Source: an uncultured Oscillospiraceae bacterium (lineage in GTDB: Bacteria; Bacillota; Clostridia; Oscillospirales; Oscillospiraceae). From it: 28,864 nucleotides of DNA. The stretch spans positions 1 through 28,864 of the forward strand of contig CAJTOE010000012.1 in assembly GCA_910577805.1 (NCBI GenBank), given 5' to 3'. The notes under the pieces are model-generated. The model had not been told where the DNA came from and did no database searches. It was given only the letters and a program-made list of their open reading frames with translations. The translations under genes were made by a program, and so were the position numbers. Shown one piece after another: positions 16,016 to 24,029 of the stretch. Positions within the stretch are counted from its first letter, which is position 1. Each line of letters begins with the position of its first letter.

Positions 16016-16345
16016 TTACACCTCCAAAACGGTAATATTTTCAGGATATTCCTCCGCCAGGTTGACCAGGTGGAGCAGGAACGCGGCCAGAAGGGTCTGA
16101 CAGGTTTCCTCCACGCTGTCCTCCAGGCGGCTGGGGAGCTTGAGGGTGACGGAAGCGTCCCGTTCCGAGACCTTCACAGAGGCCTCCAGGCACAGCACGT
16201 CGTTGATGGCGCACTCGGTCAGCCGCACCGCGCTGGTGACGGCGGCGCAGACCAAGTCCTCGCCCGCCGGAGCACTGCCGCTGTGGCCCTGGACCCGGAA
16301 GCCGGTGATCCGGTCCCCCTCGGTAAAAAAAGAGACGGTGGTCAT
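16016..16345 (-). CDS. prp: Ribosomal-processing cysteine protease Prp
   Basis: 109 residues of the YsxB/Prp family. The catalytic pair is visible as His 21 in GFRVQGHSG and Cys 33 in GEDLVCAAVTSA, the spacing known from Staphylococcus aureus Prp. It removes the N-terminal extension of L27, encoded 2 nt downstream. It lies 3 nt after rplU, so the three genes form one translation unit. Confidence 0.96.
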   Translation of the reverse strand: MTTVSFFTEGDRITGFRVQGHSGSAPAGEDLVCAAVTSAVRLTECAINDVLCLEASVKVSERDASVTLKLPSRLEDSVEETCQTLLAAFLLHLVNLAEEYPENITVLEV

Positions 16346-16348
16346 TGC

Positions 16349-16660
16349 TTAGGCGTGGATCGCGTTGATCTGCACCTTCGTGTAGGGCTGACGATGGCCC
16401 TGACGCTTACGGTAGCCCTTTTTGGGGGTGTACTTGAAGATGCGGATCTTCTTGCCCTTGCCGTTCTTCACCACGGTAGCGTCCACGCTGGCGCCCTCCA
16501 CCACGGGGGCGCCGAAGGTGGCGCTGTCGCCGTTGAGGACAGCCAGGACCTTGTCGAAGGTGATTTTGGCGTTGGCCTCGGCCTCCAGCTTTTCGATGAA
16601 GAGGGTGTCGCCCTCGGTCACCTTGTACTGCTTTCCGCCGGTCTCAATAATTGCGTACAT
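16349..16660 (-). CDS. rplU: 50S ribosomal protein bL21
   Basis: 103 residues covering the full protein: MYAIIETGGKQYKVTEGDTLFIEKL at the start, then GKKIRIFKYTPKKGYRKRQGHRQPYTKVQI, the RNA-binding signature of L21. AAAGGAG lies about 10 nt upstream of the ATG. It is the first gene of the rplU-prp-rpmA operon. Confidence 0.97.
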   Translation of the reverse strand: MYAIIETGGKQYKVTEGDTLFIEKLEAEANAKITFDKVLAVLNGDSATFGAPVVEGASVDATVVKNGKGKKIRIFKYTPKKGYRKRQGHRQPYTKVQINAIHA

Positions 16661-16744
16661 CGTATTTCAACTCCTTTATGACGGGCTCGCTCTCCCAGGC
16701 GGAGGCTGACGCTTCACTTTGGGCCTGTTCAATGCGGCTTTTCC

Positions 16745-16773
16745 ATTTTAACTGCTTCCAGGGCGATTGTCAA
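16745..16773 (-). promoter_or_regulatory. Consensus sigma-A promoter of the rplU operon
   Basis: Read on the minus strand: TTGACA (16773-16768, perfect), a 17-bp spacer and TAAAAT (16750-16745). The leader before rplU is about 78 nt; I could not draw a convincing L21-type leader structure in it. Confidence 0.85.
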
Positions 16774-16817
16774 GGAATTTATGCGGATTTTGTGGATTTG
16801 TTGGTGAGTGGGGGATT

Positions 16818-16953
16818 CACCCTCATCCGTCACGGCTTCGCCGTGCCACCTTCCCCCGTGAGGGGGAAGGCCGACTCCCCCTATTAGGGGGAGATGGCCG
16901 CAGGCCAGAGGGGGTAGGGAGGCGCCGCCGCAGGCGGTGACGGATGAGGGGGG
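16818..16953. repeat. Palindromic multi-hairpin repeat element (MITE/REP-like)
   Basis: Perfect 14-bp inverted ends (16820-16833 with 16937-16950, CCCTCATCCGTCAC) bound five internal hairpins: 16832-16844, 16850-16869 (8-bp stem), 16875-16893 (7-bp stem), 16895-16907 and 16925-16937. There is no ORF. I recall similar palindromic, G/C-run-rich intergenic sequences in Oscillospiraceae and Faecalibacterium genomes, but a search is needed. It lies between the rplU promoter and the next terminator, and no target duplication is obvious. Confidence 0.75.
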
Positions 16954-16969
16954 AAACCAAAAGAGAGTG

Positions 16970-17008
16970 GAACAAACAACAGGACCGGACCCTTCAAAAA
17001 GGGTCCGG
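16970..17008 (-). terminator. Terminator of the acidic-tail protein gene
   Basis: On the minus strand, an 8-bp CCGGACCC stem (17008-17001 with 16992-16985) closes an 8-nt loop and is followed by a T-rich tail (TGTTGTTTGTT). It follows the stop at 17030 by about 20 bp. Confidence 0.7.
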
Positions 17009-17029
17009 CCCCGCAGCTTTTACAGGCTC

Positions 17030-17443
17030 TTATTCGTCCTTAGGCTCCTCAGGCTCGATATCAACTTCCAAATCGACCTCAGCCTGAACAGGGAATTCCG
17101 TCACGTTGCTCTCCTCCGCGGCGGCTTTTACCTCCACCTCAACGCTTGCGTCCTCAGGCTCCCCGGCAGTGGCCTTGAGCTGAGTGATCCGGTCGTTGTT
17201 GGTCTCGATGGCGGCCTTGGCGGCGGTGATGCGCTCGCAGGCGGCGGCGTAGGCCCCACCGGCTACTGCACCGTTCTCGGCGTAGTACAGCTTGCCCAGC
17301 TCAATGTACGCCTTTTTGATGGTGTCCTCTTCGCCCATGTTGGCAGTCTTCAGCTTGGCGATCTCCGCCAGCTGCATGGATTTCGCCACGCCGGACTGGA
17401 CCAGGTCTGTGGCCTTTCCCTTCAGGTCTTCAAAAAATGCCAT
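17030..17443 (-). CDS. Small cytoplasmic protein with acidic C-terminal tail, unknown function
   Basis: 137 residues. The first 90 look helical (MAFFEDLKGKATDLVQSGVA, AEIAKLKTANMGEEDTIKKAYIELGKLYY), similar in style to small Firmicute proteins with an IGKLYY-type motif. Residues about 95-137 are strongly acidic, with repeated Val/Glu/Asp such as EVEVKAAAEES and VDLEVDIEPEEPKDE. No signal peptide or membrane segment. ATG 17441-17443 has AAGGAGG 8 nt upstream and a promoter at 17488-17516. Its own terminator makes it monocistronic. The name is unknown to me. Confidence 0.75.
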   Translation of the reverse strand: MAFFEDLKGKATDLVQSGVAKSMQLAEIAKLKTANMGEEDTIKKAYIELGKLYYAENGAVAGGAYAAACERITAAKAAIETNNDRITQLKATAGEPEDASVEVEVKAAAEESNVTEFPVQAEVDLEVDIEPEEPKDE

Positions 17444-17487
17444 AGTGCAAACCTCCTTAAAAATACGGTTCCCCGTGTGCTGGCACT

Positions 17488-17516
17488 ATTTTAACCCATT
17501 TCGCCGCTGGGCGCAA
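17488..17516 (-). promoter_or_regulatory. Sigma-A promoter for the acidic-tail protein
   Basis: Minus strand: TTGCGC (17516-17511), 17-bp spacer, TAAAAT (17493-17488). It is divergent from the promoter at 17554-17582. Confidence 0.65.
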
Positions 17517-17553
17517 GACATCTCGCTTCGATTTAATCATTTTTTTATGTTTC

Positions 17554-17582
17554 TTGCACCTGGATTTAAGTTTGTGTATAAT
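17554..17582 (+). promoter_or_regulatory. Sigma-A promoter for the glycosyltransferase gene
   Basis: TTGCAC (17554-17559), a 17-bp spacer and a perfect TATAAT (17577-17582). It places the transcription start near 17589, so any translation start before that is excluded. Confidence 0.8.
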
Positions 17583-17616
17583 AGAAGCAGTTTCAGTCAG
17601 AAAGGATGAACTGTTT

Positions 17617-19044
17617 ATGAATCAGACCCGGCTGGGTTCCCTGGGTGAGGGCGTGTGCCTGCTGTGCGCCCTGGGCTTTTGCGGCTTGATTTTGTTCCAG
17701 TGTCTCACCCGTGCCGCCGCGCCTCTGGGCGCAGTCGTGCTGGCAGGGGCGGTCTGTGCCGGCGTGGTCCTCTGGCTGGGAGGCCGCGTCCTGCTGCCCA
17801 CCGGTACTGCCCTGGCGGGGCTGTTTCTCCTGCGGTTTGCGATTGCCCTGGGGGTCATTTTCCTGGTGGGCGGACAGCCGGTCCAGGACTTCCAGACCAT
17901 GTACGCCGCCGCCCAGGAGCTGGCCCGCGGGGAACACGGCTATCTGGACCAGCTCTACTTTTTCAACTGGGCCTATCAGACCGGCTTTGTGGCCTATGAG
18001 GCCCTGGTCTTAACCCTTTTCGGTCCGGGGCAGCTCCCGCTTCAAATCATGAACGCCCTCTGGATGGCCGGGACCGGCTGTCTGGTCTACCTGCTGGCCC
18101 TGGAGTTCCTGCCCCGGTCCGCCGCCCAGCGTATCGCTCTGCTGTACGCGGTGTATCCCGCCCCCTATTTTCTGGCGGCGGTGCTGACCAACCAGCATTT
18201 GGCGGTGTTCCTGTTCTATCTGGCCTTCTATCTGCTGGTTCGGCCCAGCGCACCCCGGCTGCTGGCGGCGGGAGGCCTGCTGGCTCTGGGCAACGCCGTG
18301 CGGGCCTTGGCGGCGGTGCTTCTGCTGGCGGCGGTGCTGTGGCTGTTGATCGGCGGTCTGCTGAACAAGGAACGGGGGCGGGACTGCCTCATGCGCTGCG
18401 CCGCCCTGGCGGGGACCTATTTTCTGGTCTTTGCGCTGTTGAGCTTTGGCATAAAAGCCTCCGGCATGAACCCGGAGGGCCTGTCCAACAATCAGCCCAT
18501 GTGGAAATTCGTGCTGGGCCTCTGCCAGGAGTCCAACGGGAGCTGGAACCGGGCGGACTATGACGCGTATCTGTCCCTGCCCACCCAGGAGGCGGACGCC
18601 GCAATGCGGGAGGCAGTAAAGGACCGCCTGTCCGCCGGGCCGGTGAGGCTGGCGGGACTGGCGGTCCGGAAAAGCGGCGTAATGTGGGGAGCGGACGAAT
18701 ATATGTACTGGGGCTTCGGCCATCTGGACCCCCAGGCGGGCTTGGGGCCTCTGACCATAAACCAGTGGACCCAGGTGCTGGCCCGCGGGGACAAGGGCGT
18801 TTATATCCTGGCCTTTGCCCTGGCGCTGGTTGGCTTCTGGAGCTGGCTCCGGGACGGCACCCGCGGCGGTCTGCCCCTGCTGCTGACGCTGGTGTTCTGC
18901 GGATACTACGCGGTCCATCTGATTATTGAGGTCCAGTCCCGTTACCGGTATTTCTTGATGCCTGCGGTGTTCCTGGCGGCGGGGGCGGGCCTTATGTGGC
19001 TGTGGCCGGAGCGGAGCAGCCGGTCCCGTAGGATCTCATTCTAA
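17617..19044 (+). CDS. GT-C superfamily membrane glycosyltransferase (GT39/ArnT-like)
   Basis: 475 residues, about 12 hydrophobic segments. Early in the chain a loop reads GGQPVQDFQTMYAAAQELA: the Asp-Phe pair after the first membrane segments is where GT-C enzymes carry the catalytic acid, which transfers sugar from a polyprenyl-phosphate donor. Later, YAVYPAPYF and VQSRYRYFLMPAVFL are typical of GT39-type proteins, while the large loop of residues 290-385 contains the Asn-Asn-Gln-Pro and Trp-Gly stretches. ATG 17617 has AAAGGA upstream and lies downstream of the promoter. It ends 9 nt inside the convergent DUF1294 gene. Donor and acceptor are unknown. Confidence 0.8.
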   Translation: MNQTRLGSLGEGVCLLCALGFCGLILFQCLTRAAAPLGAVVLAGAVCAGVVLWLGGRVLLPTGTALAGLFLLRFAIALGVIFLVGGQPVQDFQTMYAAAQELARGEHGYLDQLYFFNWAYQTGFVAYEALVLTLFGPGQLPLQIMNALWMAGTGCLVYLLALEFLPRSAAQRIALLYAVYPAPYFLAAVLTNQHLAVFLFYLAFYLLVRPSAPRLLAAGGLLALGNAVRALAAVLLLAAVLWLLIGGLLNKERGRDCLMRCAALAGTYFLVFALLSFGIKASGMNPEGLSNNQPMWKFVLGLCQESNGSWNRADYDAYLSLPTQEADAAMREAVKDRLSAGPVRLAGLAVRKSGVMWGADEYMYWGFGHLDPQAGLGPLTINQWTQVLARGDKGVYILAFALALVGFWSWLRDGTRGGLPLLLTLVFCGYYAVHLIIEVQSRYRYFLMPAVFLAAGAGLMWLWPERSSRSRRISF

Positions 19045-19311
19045 AAATCTCCGGAGCAGAAGCCAGCCCAGCAGGCCGTATTCCAGCAGGGTGAGGGCGG
19101 GGAAGCCCAGCACAAAGCTCCAGTGGCGGGTTTTGTGGTGAAAGACGTACATCCCCAGCCAGCCGCCGGGGCCTCCCCCCAGCAGCACCGGCAGAAACAG
19201 TGTTTTTTCCGGGATGCGCCGGCGGCGGCGGCGGGCCAGGCTCTTGTCCCGGCCCATCAGGGCAAAGGCGGTCAGGTTGACCGCAAACAGGTAGATGCAA
19301 AAGTATTTCAT
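19036..19311 (-). CDS. DUF1294 family membrane protein
   Basis: 91 residues, two to three membrane helices. It carries DUF1294 hallmarks: MGRDKSLARRRRRRIPEKTLF, LGGGPGGWLGMYVFHHKTRHWSF and a final hydrophobic helix. The role is unknown. It follows trkA by 49 bp on the same strand, so it may end that operon, and its 3' end overlaps the 3' end of the convergent glycosyltransferase by 9 nt. Confidence 0.85.
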   Translation of the reverse strand: MKYFCIYLFAVNLTAFALMGRDKSLARRRRRRIPEKTLFLPVLLGGGPGGWLGMYVFHHKTRHWSFVLGFPALTLLEYGLLGWLLLRRFLE

Positions 19312-19360
19312 AGTGCCTCTGTTATTTTTAGGTGGAGGTGAGCGGCGGGGGTTTTCACCC

Positions 19361-20008
19361 TCAACGATTCAGCAGCTTCTGCACCAGCTTCTGCTGGCCC
19401 AAAATCAGCACCGATCTGTCCGCGTCCAGCACCGTTTCCGGAGTAATGTTCATGTGCAGCCGCCCCTCCGCCCGTACTCCCAGTACGTTGATACCATACC
19501 GCTTGCGCAGGTCCAGCTGCAAAATGCTTTTGCCCTGCCAGGGCTCCGGGATGGACAGCTCAAAAATGGAATAGTCCTCGTCCAGCTCAATGTAATCCAA
19601 AATATGCTCCGAGGTACACCGGATGGCCGTCCAGGAGGCCAGCTGCTTTTCGGGATATACGACCTCGTCCGCCCCGTTGCGCAGCAGGAACTTTTCCTGC
19701 ACCCCGCGGGAGGCGCGGGCAATGACCTTTCGTGCCCCCAATTCCTTGAGCAGGTCGGTCGTCTCCAGGGAGTTTTGGAAGTTGTCCCCGATGGCTACGA
19801 TGCACGCATCGAAATTGCGCACCCCCAGAGACGACAAAAACTCCTGGCTGGTGCTGTCCCCGATCTGAGCGTTGGTCACAAAGGGCAGGATGCTGTCCAC
19901 CCGCTCCTCGTTGCTGTCCACGGCCATGACCTCGTGGCCCAGGCTGTAGAGCTTTTTGGCGATGTGCCGTCCGAACCGGCCCAGGCCAATCAATAACACC
20001 GATTTCAT
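19361..20008 (-). CDS. ktrA: Potassium uptake regulatory subunit KtrA/TrkA
   Basis: 215 residues with an RCK_N domain (1 to about 130) and an RCK_C domain (about 135-215). The Rossmann nucleotide loop GLGRFGRHIAKKL binds ATP or NAD; AVDSNEERVDSI follows, then GDSTSQEFL and IVAIGDNFQNSL. As a ring on the cytoplasmic side it gates the KtrB channel encoded 40 bp upstream. ATG 20006-20008 follows AGGAGGT. Confidence 0.95.
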   Translation of the reverse strand: MKSVLLIGLGRFGRHIAKKLYSLGHEVMAVDSNEERVDSILPFVTNAQIGDSTSQEFLSSLGVRNFDACIVAIGDNFQNSLETTDLLKELGARKVIARASRGVQEKFLLRNGADEVVYPEKQLASWTAIRCTSEHILDYIELDEDYSIFELSIPEPWQGKSILQLDLRKRYGINVLGVRAEGRLHMNITPETVLDADRSVLILGQQKLVQKLLNR

Positions 20009-20048
20009 CCAAATACCTCCTATAACCCATAATTCCCGCCGCCGTCCG

Positions 20049-21377
20049 TCAGCCTACGATCAGCTTTTCTCTGGGCAGACGGGCCGGCGGCGCTTTGCTG
20101 TCCGACAAAGCGGCAAATACCAGCGTCAAGGCCCCCACCCGTCCGCAGTACATCAGTAAAATCAAAATGCACCGGGACAGCTGGCCCAGCTGTGGGGTGA
20201 TACCCAGGGTGACCCCCACAGTCCCCACCGCCGACGCGCTCTCAAACAGACAGGTGAGCAGGGGCAGGCCCTCGATGCGGCTGATGCAAAAGCCGCCGAA
20301 GAAAAACAGTGTCAGGTACAGAGCCAGAATGGCCATCGCACTGCGCACCGTCTCCTCCTCGATGCGGCGGCCAAAGAAGTGGGTGTCCTCCCGGCGGCGG
20401 AACACGGACAGCGCCGTGGAGAGCATCACCGCCAGGGTGGTCACCTTCATGCCGCCCGCCGTGGAGCCGGGCGCTCCGCCGGTGAGCATAAGTATAATCA
20501 TGATGCCCAGTCCGCCCTCGCTGAACATGTTCAGGTCCAGGGTGTTGAAGCCGGCTGTCCGGGCGGTCACCGATTGGAACAGGGACCCCCAGACCCGCTC
20601 GTCCATAGGAAGGGCGGCGTACTCAAACCAGAAGAAGTACAGGGCGGGGAGCAGAAGCAGTACAGCCGAGGTGACCAGGACCACTTTCGTCTGCATCCGG
20701 TAGCGCTGGAACCGAAACCGGTTGACCCGGATGTCCTCCCAGGTCAGAAAGCCGATACCGCCGGTAATAATCAGCACCATGATTACGAGATTGACGGCCG
20801 GCTGGACCGAAAAGCGGGTCAGGGAAGAGAACTGCGCCCAGTCCCCCATCAGGTCGAACCCGGCGTTGCAGAACGCGGAGACCGAATGAAACAGGCTGTA
20901 CCAAAGGCCCTTGCCCAGGCCGAATTCCCGGCAGAACACCGGGGCCAGGGCGGCGGCTCCCAGCAGCTCAATGCTGGCTGTCGCCAGCAGGATGAACCGG
21001 GTCAGCCGCACGATGCCCCCGATTTTGTGGGCGGAGATGGCGTCCTGCATCGCCCCCCGCTGGCGCAGGGAGACGGTCTGGCCCGCCGCCGACGTAATTA
21101 AAATGGCAAAGGTCACGATGCCCATGCCGCCGATCTGAATCAGCAGCAGGATCACGCCCTGGCCGAAGCCGCTCCAGTAAGAAGCGGTGTCCTGCACCAC
21201 CAGGCCGGTGACGCATACGGCGGAGACCGCGGTGAACAGGGTATCCGGGAAAGCGGCCCACTGGCCGCTGCGCACGGAGATGGGCAGCATCAGCAGCAGG
21301 CTTCCCAGTAAAATCACCGCCGCAAAGCCCAGAATAATGATCTGTGAGGTGGATAATTTCCGCATGAAATTCCGCAT
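20049..21377 (-). CDS. ktrB: Potassium uptake membrane subunit KtrB/TrkH
   Basis: 442 residues, the TrkH/KtrB fold with four pseudo-repeats of helix-P-loop-helix. The four selectivity-filter loops are visible in CVTGL, AFCNAGFD, ARTAGFN and VGTVGVT. The N-terminus (RKLSTSQIIILGFAAVILLGSLLLMLP) matches KtrB. Two nearby ATG codons (21377, and one four codons later) are possible; GGAG sits very close to the first, so the exact start is uncertain. It follows the SLH gene by 20 bp and is presumably co-transcribed with ktrA. Confidence 0.95.
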   Translation of the reverse strand: MRNFMRKLSTSQIIILGFAAVILLGSLLLMLPISVRSGQWAAFPDTLFTAVSAVCVTGLVVQDTASYWSGFGQGVILLLIQIGGMGIVTFAILITSAAGQTVSLRQRGAMQDAISAHKIGGIVRLTRFILLATASIELLGAAALAPVFCREFGLGKGLWYSLFHSVSAFCNAGFDLMGDWAQFSSLTRFSVQPAVNLVIMVLIITGGIGFLTWEDIRVNRFRFQRYRMQTKVVLVTSAVLLLLPALYFFWFEYAALPMDERVWGSLFQSVTARTAGFNTLDLNMFSEGGLGIMIILMLTGGAPGSTAGGMKVTTLAVMLSTALSVFRRREDTHFFGRRIEEETVRSAMAILALYLTLFFFGGFCISRIEGLPLLTCLFESASAVGTVGVTLGITPQLGQLSRCILILLMYCGRVGALTLVFAALSDSKAPPARLPREKLIVG

Positions 21378-21397
21378 AGCTCCGCCGTCCTGTTCTG

Positions 21398-22633
21398 TTA
21401 TTTCAGTGTGCCATACATCTTCAGGGCCATCACCAGGGCCTGCTCACAGGTGGTATTGCCCTTTGGTGCAAGCTTGTTGCCCGCCAAGCCGCTGAGTATG
21501 CCCTGCGCGGACAGGAAGGACACCGCGTCCTTGGCCCAGCCGCCCACGGTACTGCTGTCGCTGTAGGTCAGCTGAGAGGCCGCCGGGATCTCGCCGCCCA
21601 GCTTTTTGTAGACCGACGCCAGCATGGCCGCCGCCTGCTCACGGGTCACGGGGTCATCGGCCTGGAAGCGGTTACTGCCGCTGATGCCGCTGACCAGCCC
21701 CAGGCTGTAAGCCAGCTCGATGTTGCGGCGGTTGCTGTCCCTGGCGTCCACGTCTACAAAGGGGAAGTCCCCCTTCGGGGTCAGAGCCGCCACGTCTGTG
21801 CCGCTCATGGCGGCGTAGAGATAGAGGGCCACGGCGGCGAACTCGCCGCGGGTGATATTGCCCCGCAGGTCGAACTGGTGGTACATGTCCAGCGCTTCGG
21901 GAATAAGCTTGACAGCGCCCGCACGCTCCACCGACAGCATGGCCCACTTGCTGGACCGGAAGCCGTTTTTGGTGATGCAGATGTTATAGCTTTCCAGCTT
22001 GTCCTGGGGGGCGGCGGCGGTTTCTCCGGTCAGAAGATAGAACTCGGAGTCCTTTTCGTTGCTGTGGACCAGCTCAATGAGCGTACCGGCCCCATAGCGC
22101 TGGGTCAGGGCGGTGGAGTCGATGAGCCGGTAGCCGCCCCGCGCGGTCCGGCTGGTGAAGGCGTTGACCCCGCCCCGCCAGCTGTAGCCGATGGCGTATT
22201 GGGTAGAAGCGTCGGTGGACAGGGGACCGGTCTGGGAAGCGGGCAGCATCTCAATGTCCGCTCCGCTGCGCAGGCGTAAAAGATGCTGGTCATAGACGCC
22301 GTCCTTGTCCGGGTCGGAGTAAATGCTCACGTAGCACAGGTCGTTGGCCGGACCGGCAGTGAGGGTTACGCCCTGGGGCAGCTCATAGCCCTGGAGTTCT
22401 TCTGCCGCCGCCGGGGATTTGGACGCGGTCCGCACGCCGTTCTCGTCCGTGCCGGTGAGCGTCCAGCGGCGCACCTGGACGGATGCGGAATACGGTTTCA
22501 GCTCCGTGTCCGACCAGACCGTATCGCCATTGAGTCCGGCTGCGATTTCCGATTCGGACAGTGCGCTGGCCGGCATACAGAGCATACCGCACAGCAGGGC
22601 CATGGCCAGCAGAGTACTGATTGCCTTTTTCAT
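21398..22633 (-). CDS. Exported SLH-domain protein
   Basis: 411 residues. A classic signal peptide, MKKAISTLLAMALLC to MPASA, is followed by an unidentified N-terminal region of about 230 residues with mixed strand character. From about residue 255 come three SLH-type units, seen as ITRGEFAAVALYLYAAM, ADDPVTREQAAAMLASVYKKLG and the final GGWAKDAVSFLSAQGILSG to EQALVMALKMY. SLH units bind pyruvylated wall polymers. The start has AAGGAG and is 37 bp after the transporter gene. The N-terminal domain is of unknown function. Confidence 0.85.
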   Translation of the reverse strand: MKKAISTLLAMALLCGMLCMPASALSESEIAAGLNGDTVWSDTELKPYSASVQVRRWTLTGTDENGVRTASKSPAAAEELQGYELPQGVTLTAGPANDLCYVSIYSDPDKDGVYDQHLLRLRSGADIEMLPASQTGPLSTDASTQYAIGYSWRGGVNAFTSRTARGGYRLIDSTALTQRYGAGTLIELVHSNEKDSEFYLLTGETAAAPQDKLESYNICITKNGFRSSKWAMLSVERAGAVKLIPEALDMYHQFDLRGNITRGEFAAVALYLYAAMSGTDVAALTPKGDFPFVDVDARDSNRRNIELAYSLGLVSGISGSNRFQADDPVTREQAAAMLASVYKKLGGEIPAASQLTYSDSSTVGGWAKDAVSFLSAQGILSGLAGNKLAPKGNTTCEQALVMALKMYGTLK

Positions 22634-22670
22634 CGTACATATCTCCTTCTATCGTCGTTTCAAGCCTGAT

Positions 22671-24029
22671 TTATCCCGGCAGCAGGCCCTGGAACAGGAT
22701 CACAAAAATCAGCACCGGCAGTACGAACTGCACATAGGGCTTGATCCACCGGGGCATCTGCATTCCGGTGCCGGTGTTGGTCTCCGCCAGGTAGTTGTCG
22801 AACCCCCAGCCCCACTTGCTCACGCAGAACAGCAGGTAGACCAGGGAGCCAAGGGGCAGCAGCAGATTGCTCACAAGAAAATCCTCAAAGTCCAGCACGT
22901 TGCGTCCGCCGGGGAAGGTCAGGCCGCTCCAGAGATTGAAGCCCAGCACGCAGGGCATACTGGCCAGCAGCACGAACACCCCATTGAACAGGGAGGCCTT
23001 TTTCCGGGACCAGCCGAAATTGTCGATCAGGTTGGCCTGGAGGCCCTCAAAGACGGCAATGACCGTGGAGAAGCTGGCGAAGGTCATAAAGAGAAAGAAC
23101 AGCGTCCCCCACAGACGGCCTCCGGCCACGTTGGCAAAGACTTTCGGCAGCGTCTGGAAAATCAGGGGCGGGCCGCTGTCCGGCTTCACGCCGAAGGAGA
23201 AGCAGGCGGGGAAGATGATAAGTCCCGCCATCAGGGCCACGAACGTATCCAGAGAGCAGATGCGCACCGCCTCCCCGGTGAGGGTGAAGTCCTTGGCCAT
23301 GTAGCTGCCCAAAACCTCCATGGACGCAATGCCTACGCTCAGGGTGAAAAACGCCTGGTTCATCGCGGCCATGATCACCTGGCCGTAGCCCACCTCGGCG
23401 GCACGGGCAAAGTCGGGCAGCAGGTAGAACTTCACGCCCTCCATCGCCCCCTCCAGGGTGAAGCTGTGGACGGCCAGCAGGACGATCAGCGTCAGCAGGC
23501 CCAGCATCATGACCTTGGTGATGCGCTCCAGGCCCTTTTGCAGGCCGAAGCTGCACACCAGAAAGCCGACGATCACGGTCAGGCCCATCCACATGGTCAG
23601 CTCCCCGGGGTTGGCCAGCATGGCGTTGAACACCTCGTCAATGGCGGTGTTCTCCAGGCCGCTGAAGGTTCCCGTGGCGAACTTGACAAAGTAGCCCAGC
23701 ATCCAGCCTGATACAGTGGTGTAATAGATCATCAGGATATAACAGCCCAGCACACAGAACCAGCCGTGGATGTGCCACTTGCTGCCGGGCTTTTCCAGCT
23801 TGTAGTAGGCCTGCACCGCGCTGCGGCGGCTGGCCCGGCCCACCGCCAGCTCCATGGTCAGCACGGGCACGCCCATGACCAGCAGGCACAGCAGGTAGCA
23901 CAGTACGAACACGCCGCCGCCGTTCTGGCCGGTGACATAGGGGAATTTCCAAACGTTGCCGATGCCGATGGCACAGCCCGCGCTGACCAGCAGGAACCCC
24001 AGACGGGATTGAAAGTTTTCTCGTTTCAT
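22671..24029 (-). CDS. Neurotransmitter:sodium symporter (SNF) family transporter
   Basis: 452 residues, about 12 helices. The N-terminal sodium-binding helix has the signature SRLGFLLVSAGCAIGIGNVWKFPY-like stretch with GNVWKFPY, then GGGVFVLCYLL. Bacterial members such as LeuT, MhsT and Tyt1 import amino acids driven by sodium. The exact substrate cannot be read from the sequence. The ATG overlaps the stop of the macro-domain gene by 4 nt (ATGA), and no gap separates it from the SLH gene that follows. Confidence 0.93.
   Translation of the reverse strand: MKRENFQSRLGFLLVSAGCAIGIGNVWKFPYVTGQNGGGVFVLCYLLCLLVMGVPVLTMELAVGRASRRSAVQAYYKLEKPGSKWHIHGWFCVLGCYILMIYYTTVSGWMLGYFVKFATGTFSGLENTAIDEVFNAMLANPGELTMWMGLTVIVGFLVCSFGLQKGLERITKVMMLGLLTLIVLLAVHSFTLEGAMEGVKFYLLPDFARAAEVGYGQVIMAAMNQAFFTLSVGIASMEVLGSYMAKDFTLTGEAVRICSLDTFVALMAGLIIFPACFSFGVKPDSGPPLIFQTLPKVFANVAGGRLWGTLFFLFMTFASFSTVIAVFEGLQANLIDNFGWSRKKASLFNGVFVLLASMPCVLGFNLWSGLTFPGGRNVLDFEDFLVSNLLLPLGSLVYLLFCVSKWGWGFDNYLAETNTGTGMQMPRWIKPYVQFVLPVLIFVILFQGLLPG

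Noticed and set aside
16661..16738. Ribosomal L21 leader RNA
   Set aside because: The position is right, but I could not draw a stable structure or match a known consensus by eye; a covariance-model search with the Rfam L21 leader would decide.
17554..17616. Upstream ATG for the glycosyltransferase
   Set aside because: It lies within the promoter, upstream of the transcription start set by TTGCAC-17-TATAAT.
19322..19375. Terminator or second repeat end between trkA and the DUF1294 gene (GGTGA with TCACC, and TTTTCACCCTCA)
   Set aside because: The stem is only five pairs with a large loop and no T-run, and most of the resemblance to the repeat element lies in the end of the trkA coding sequence.
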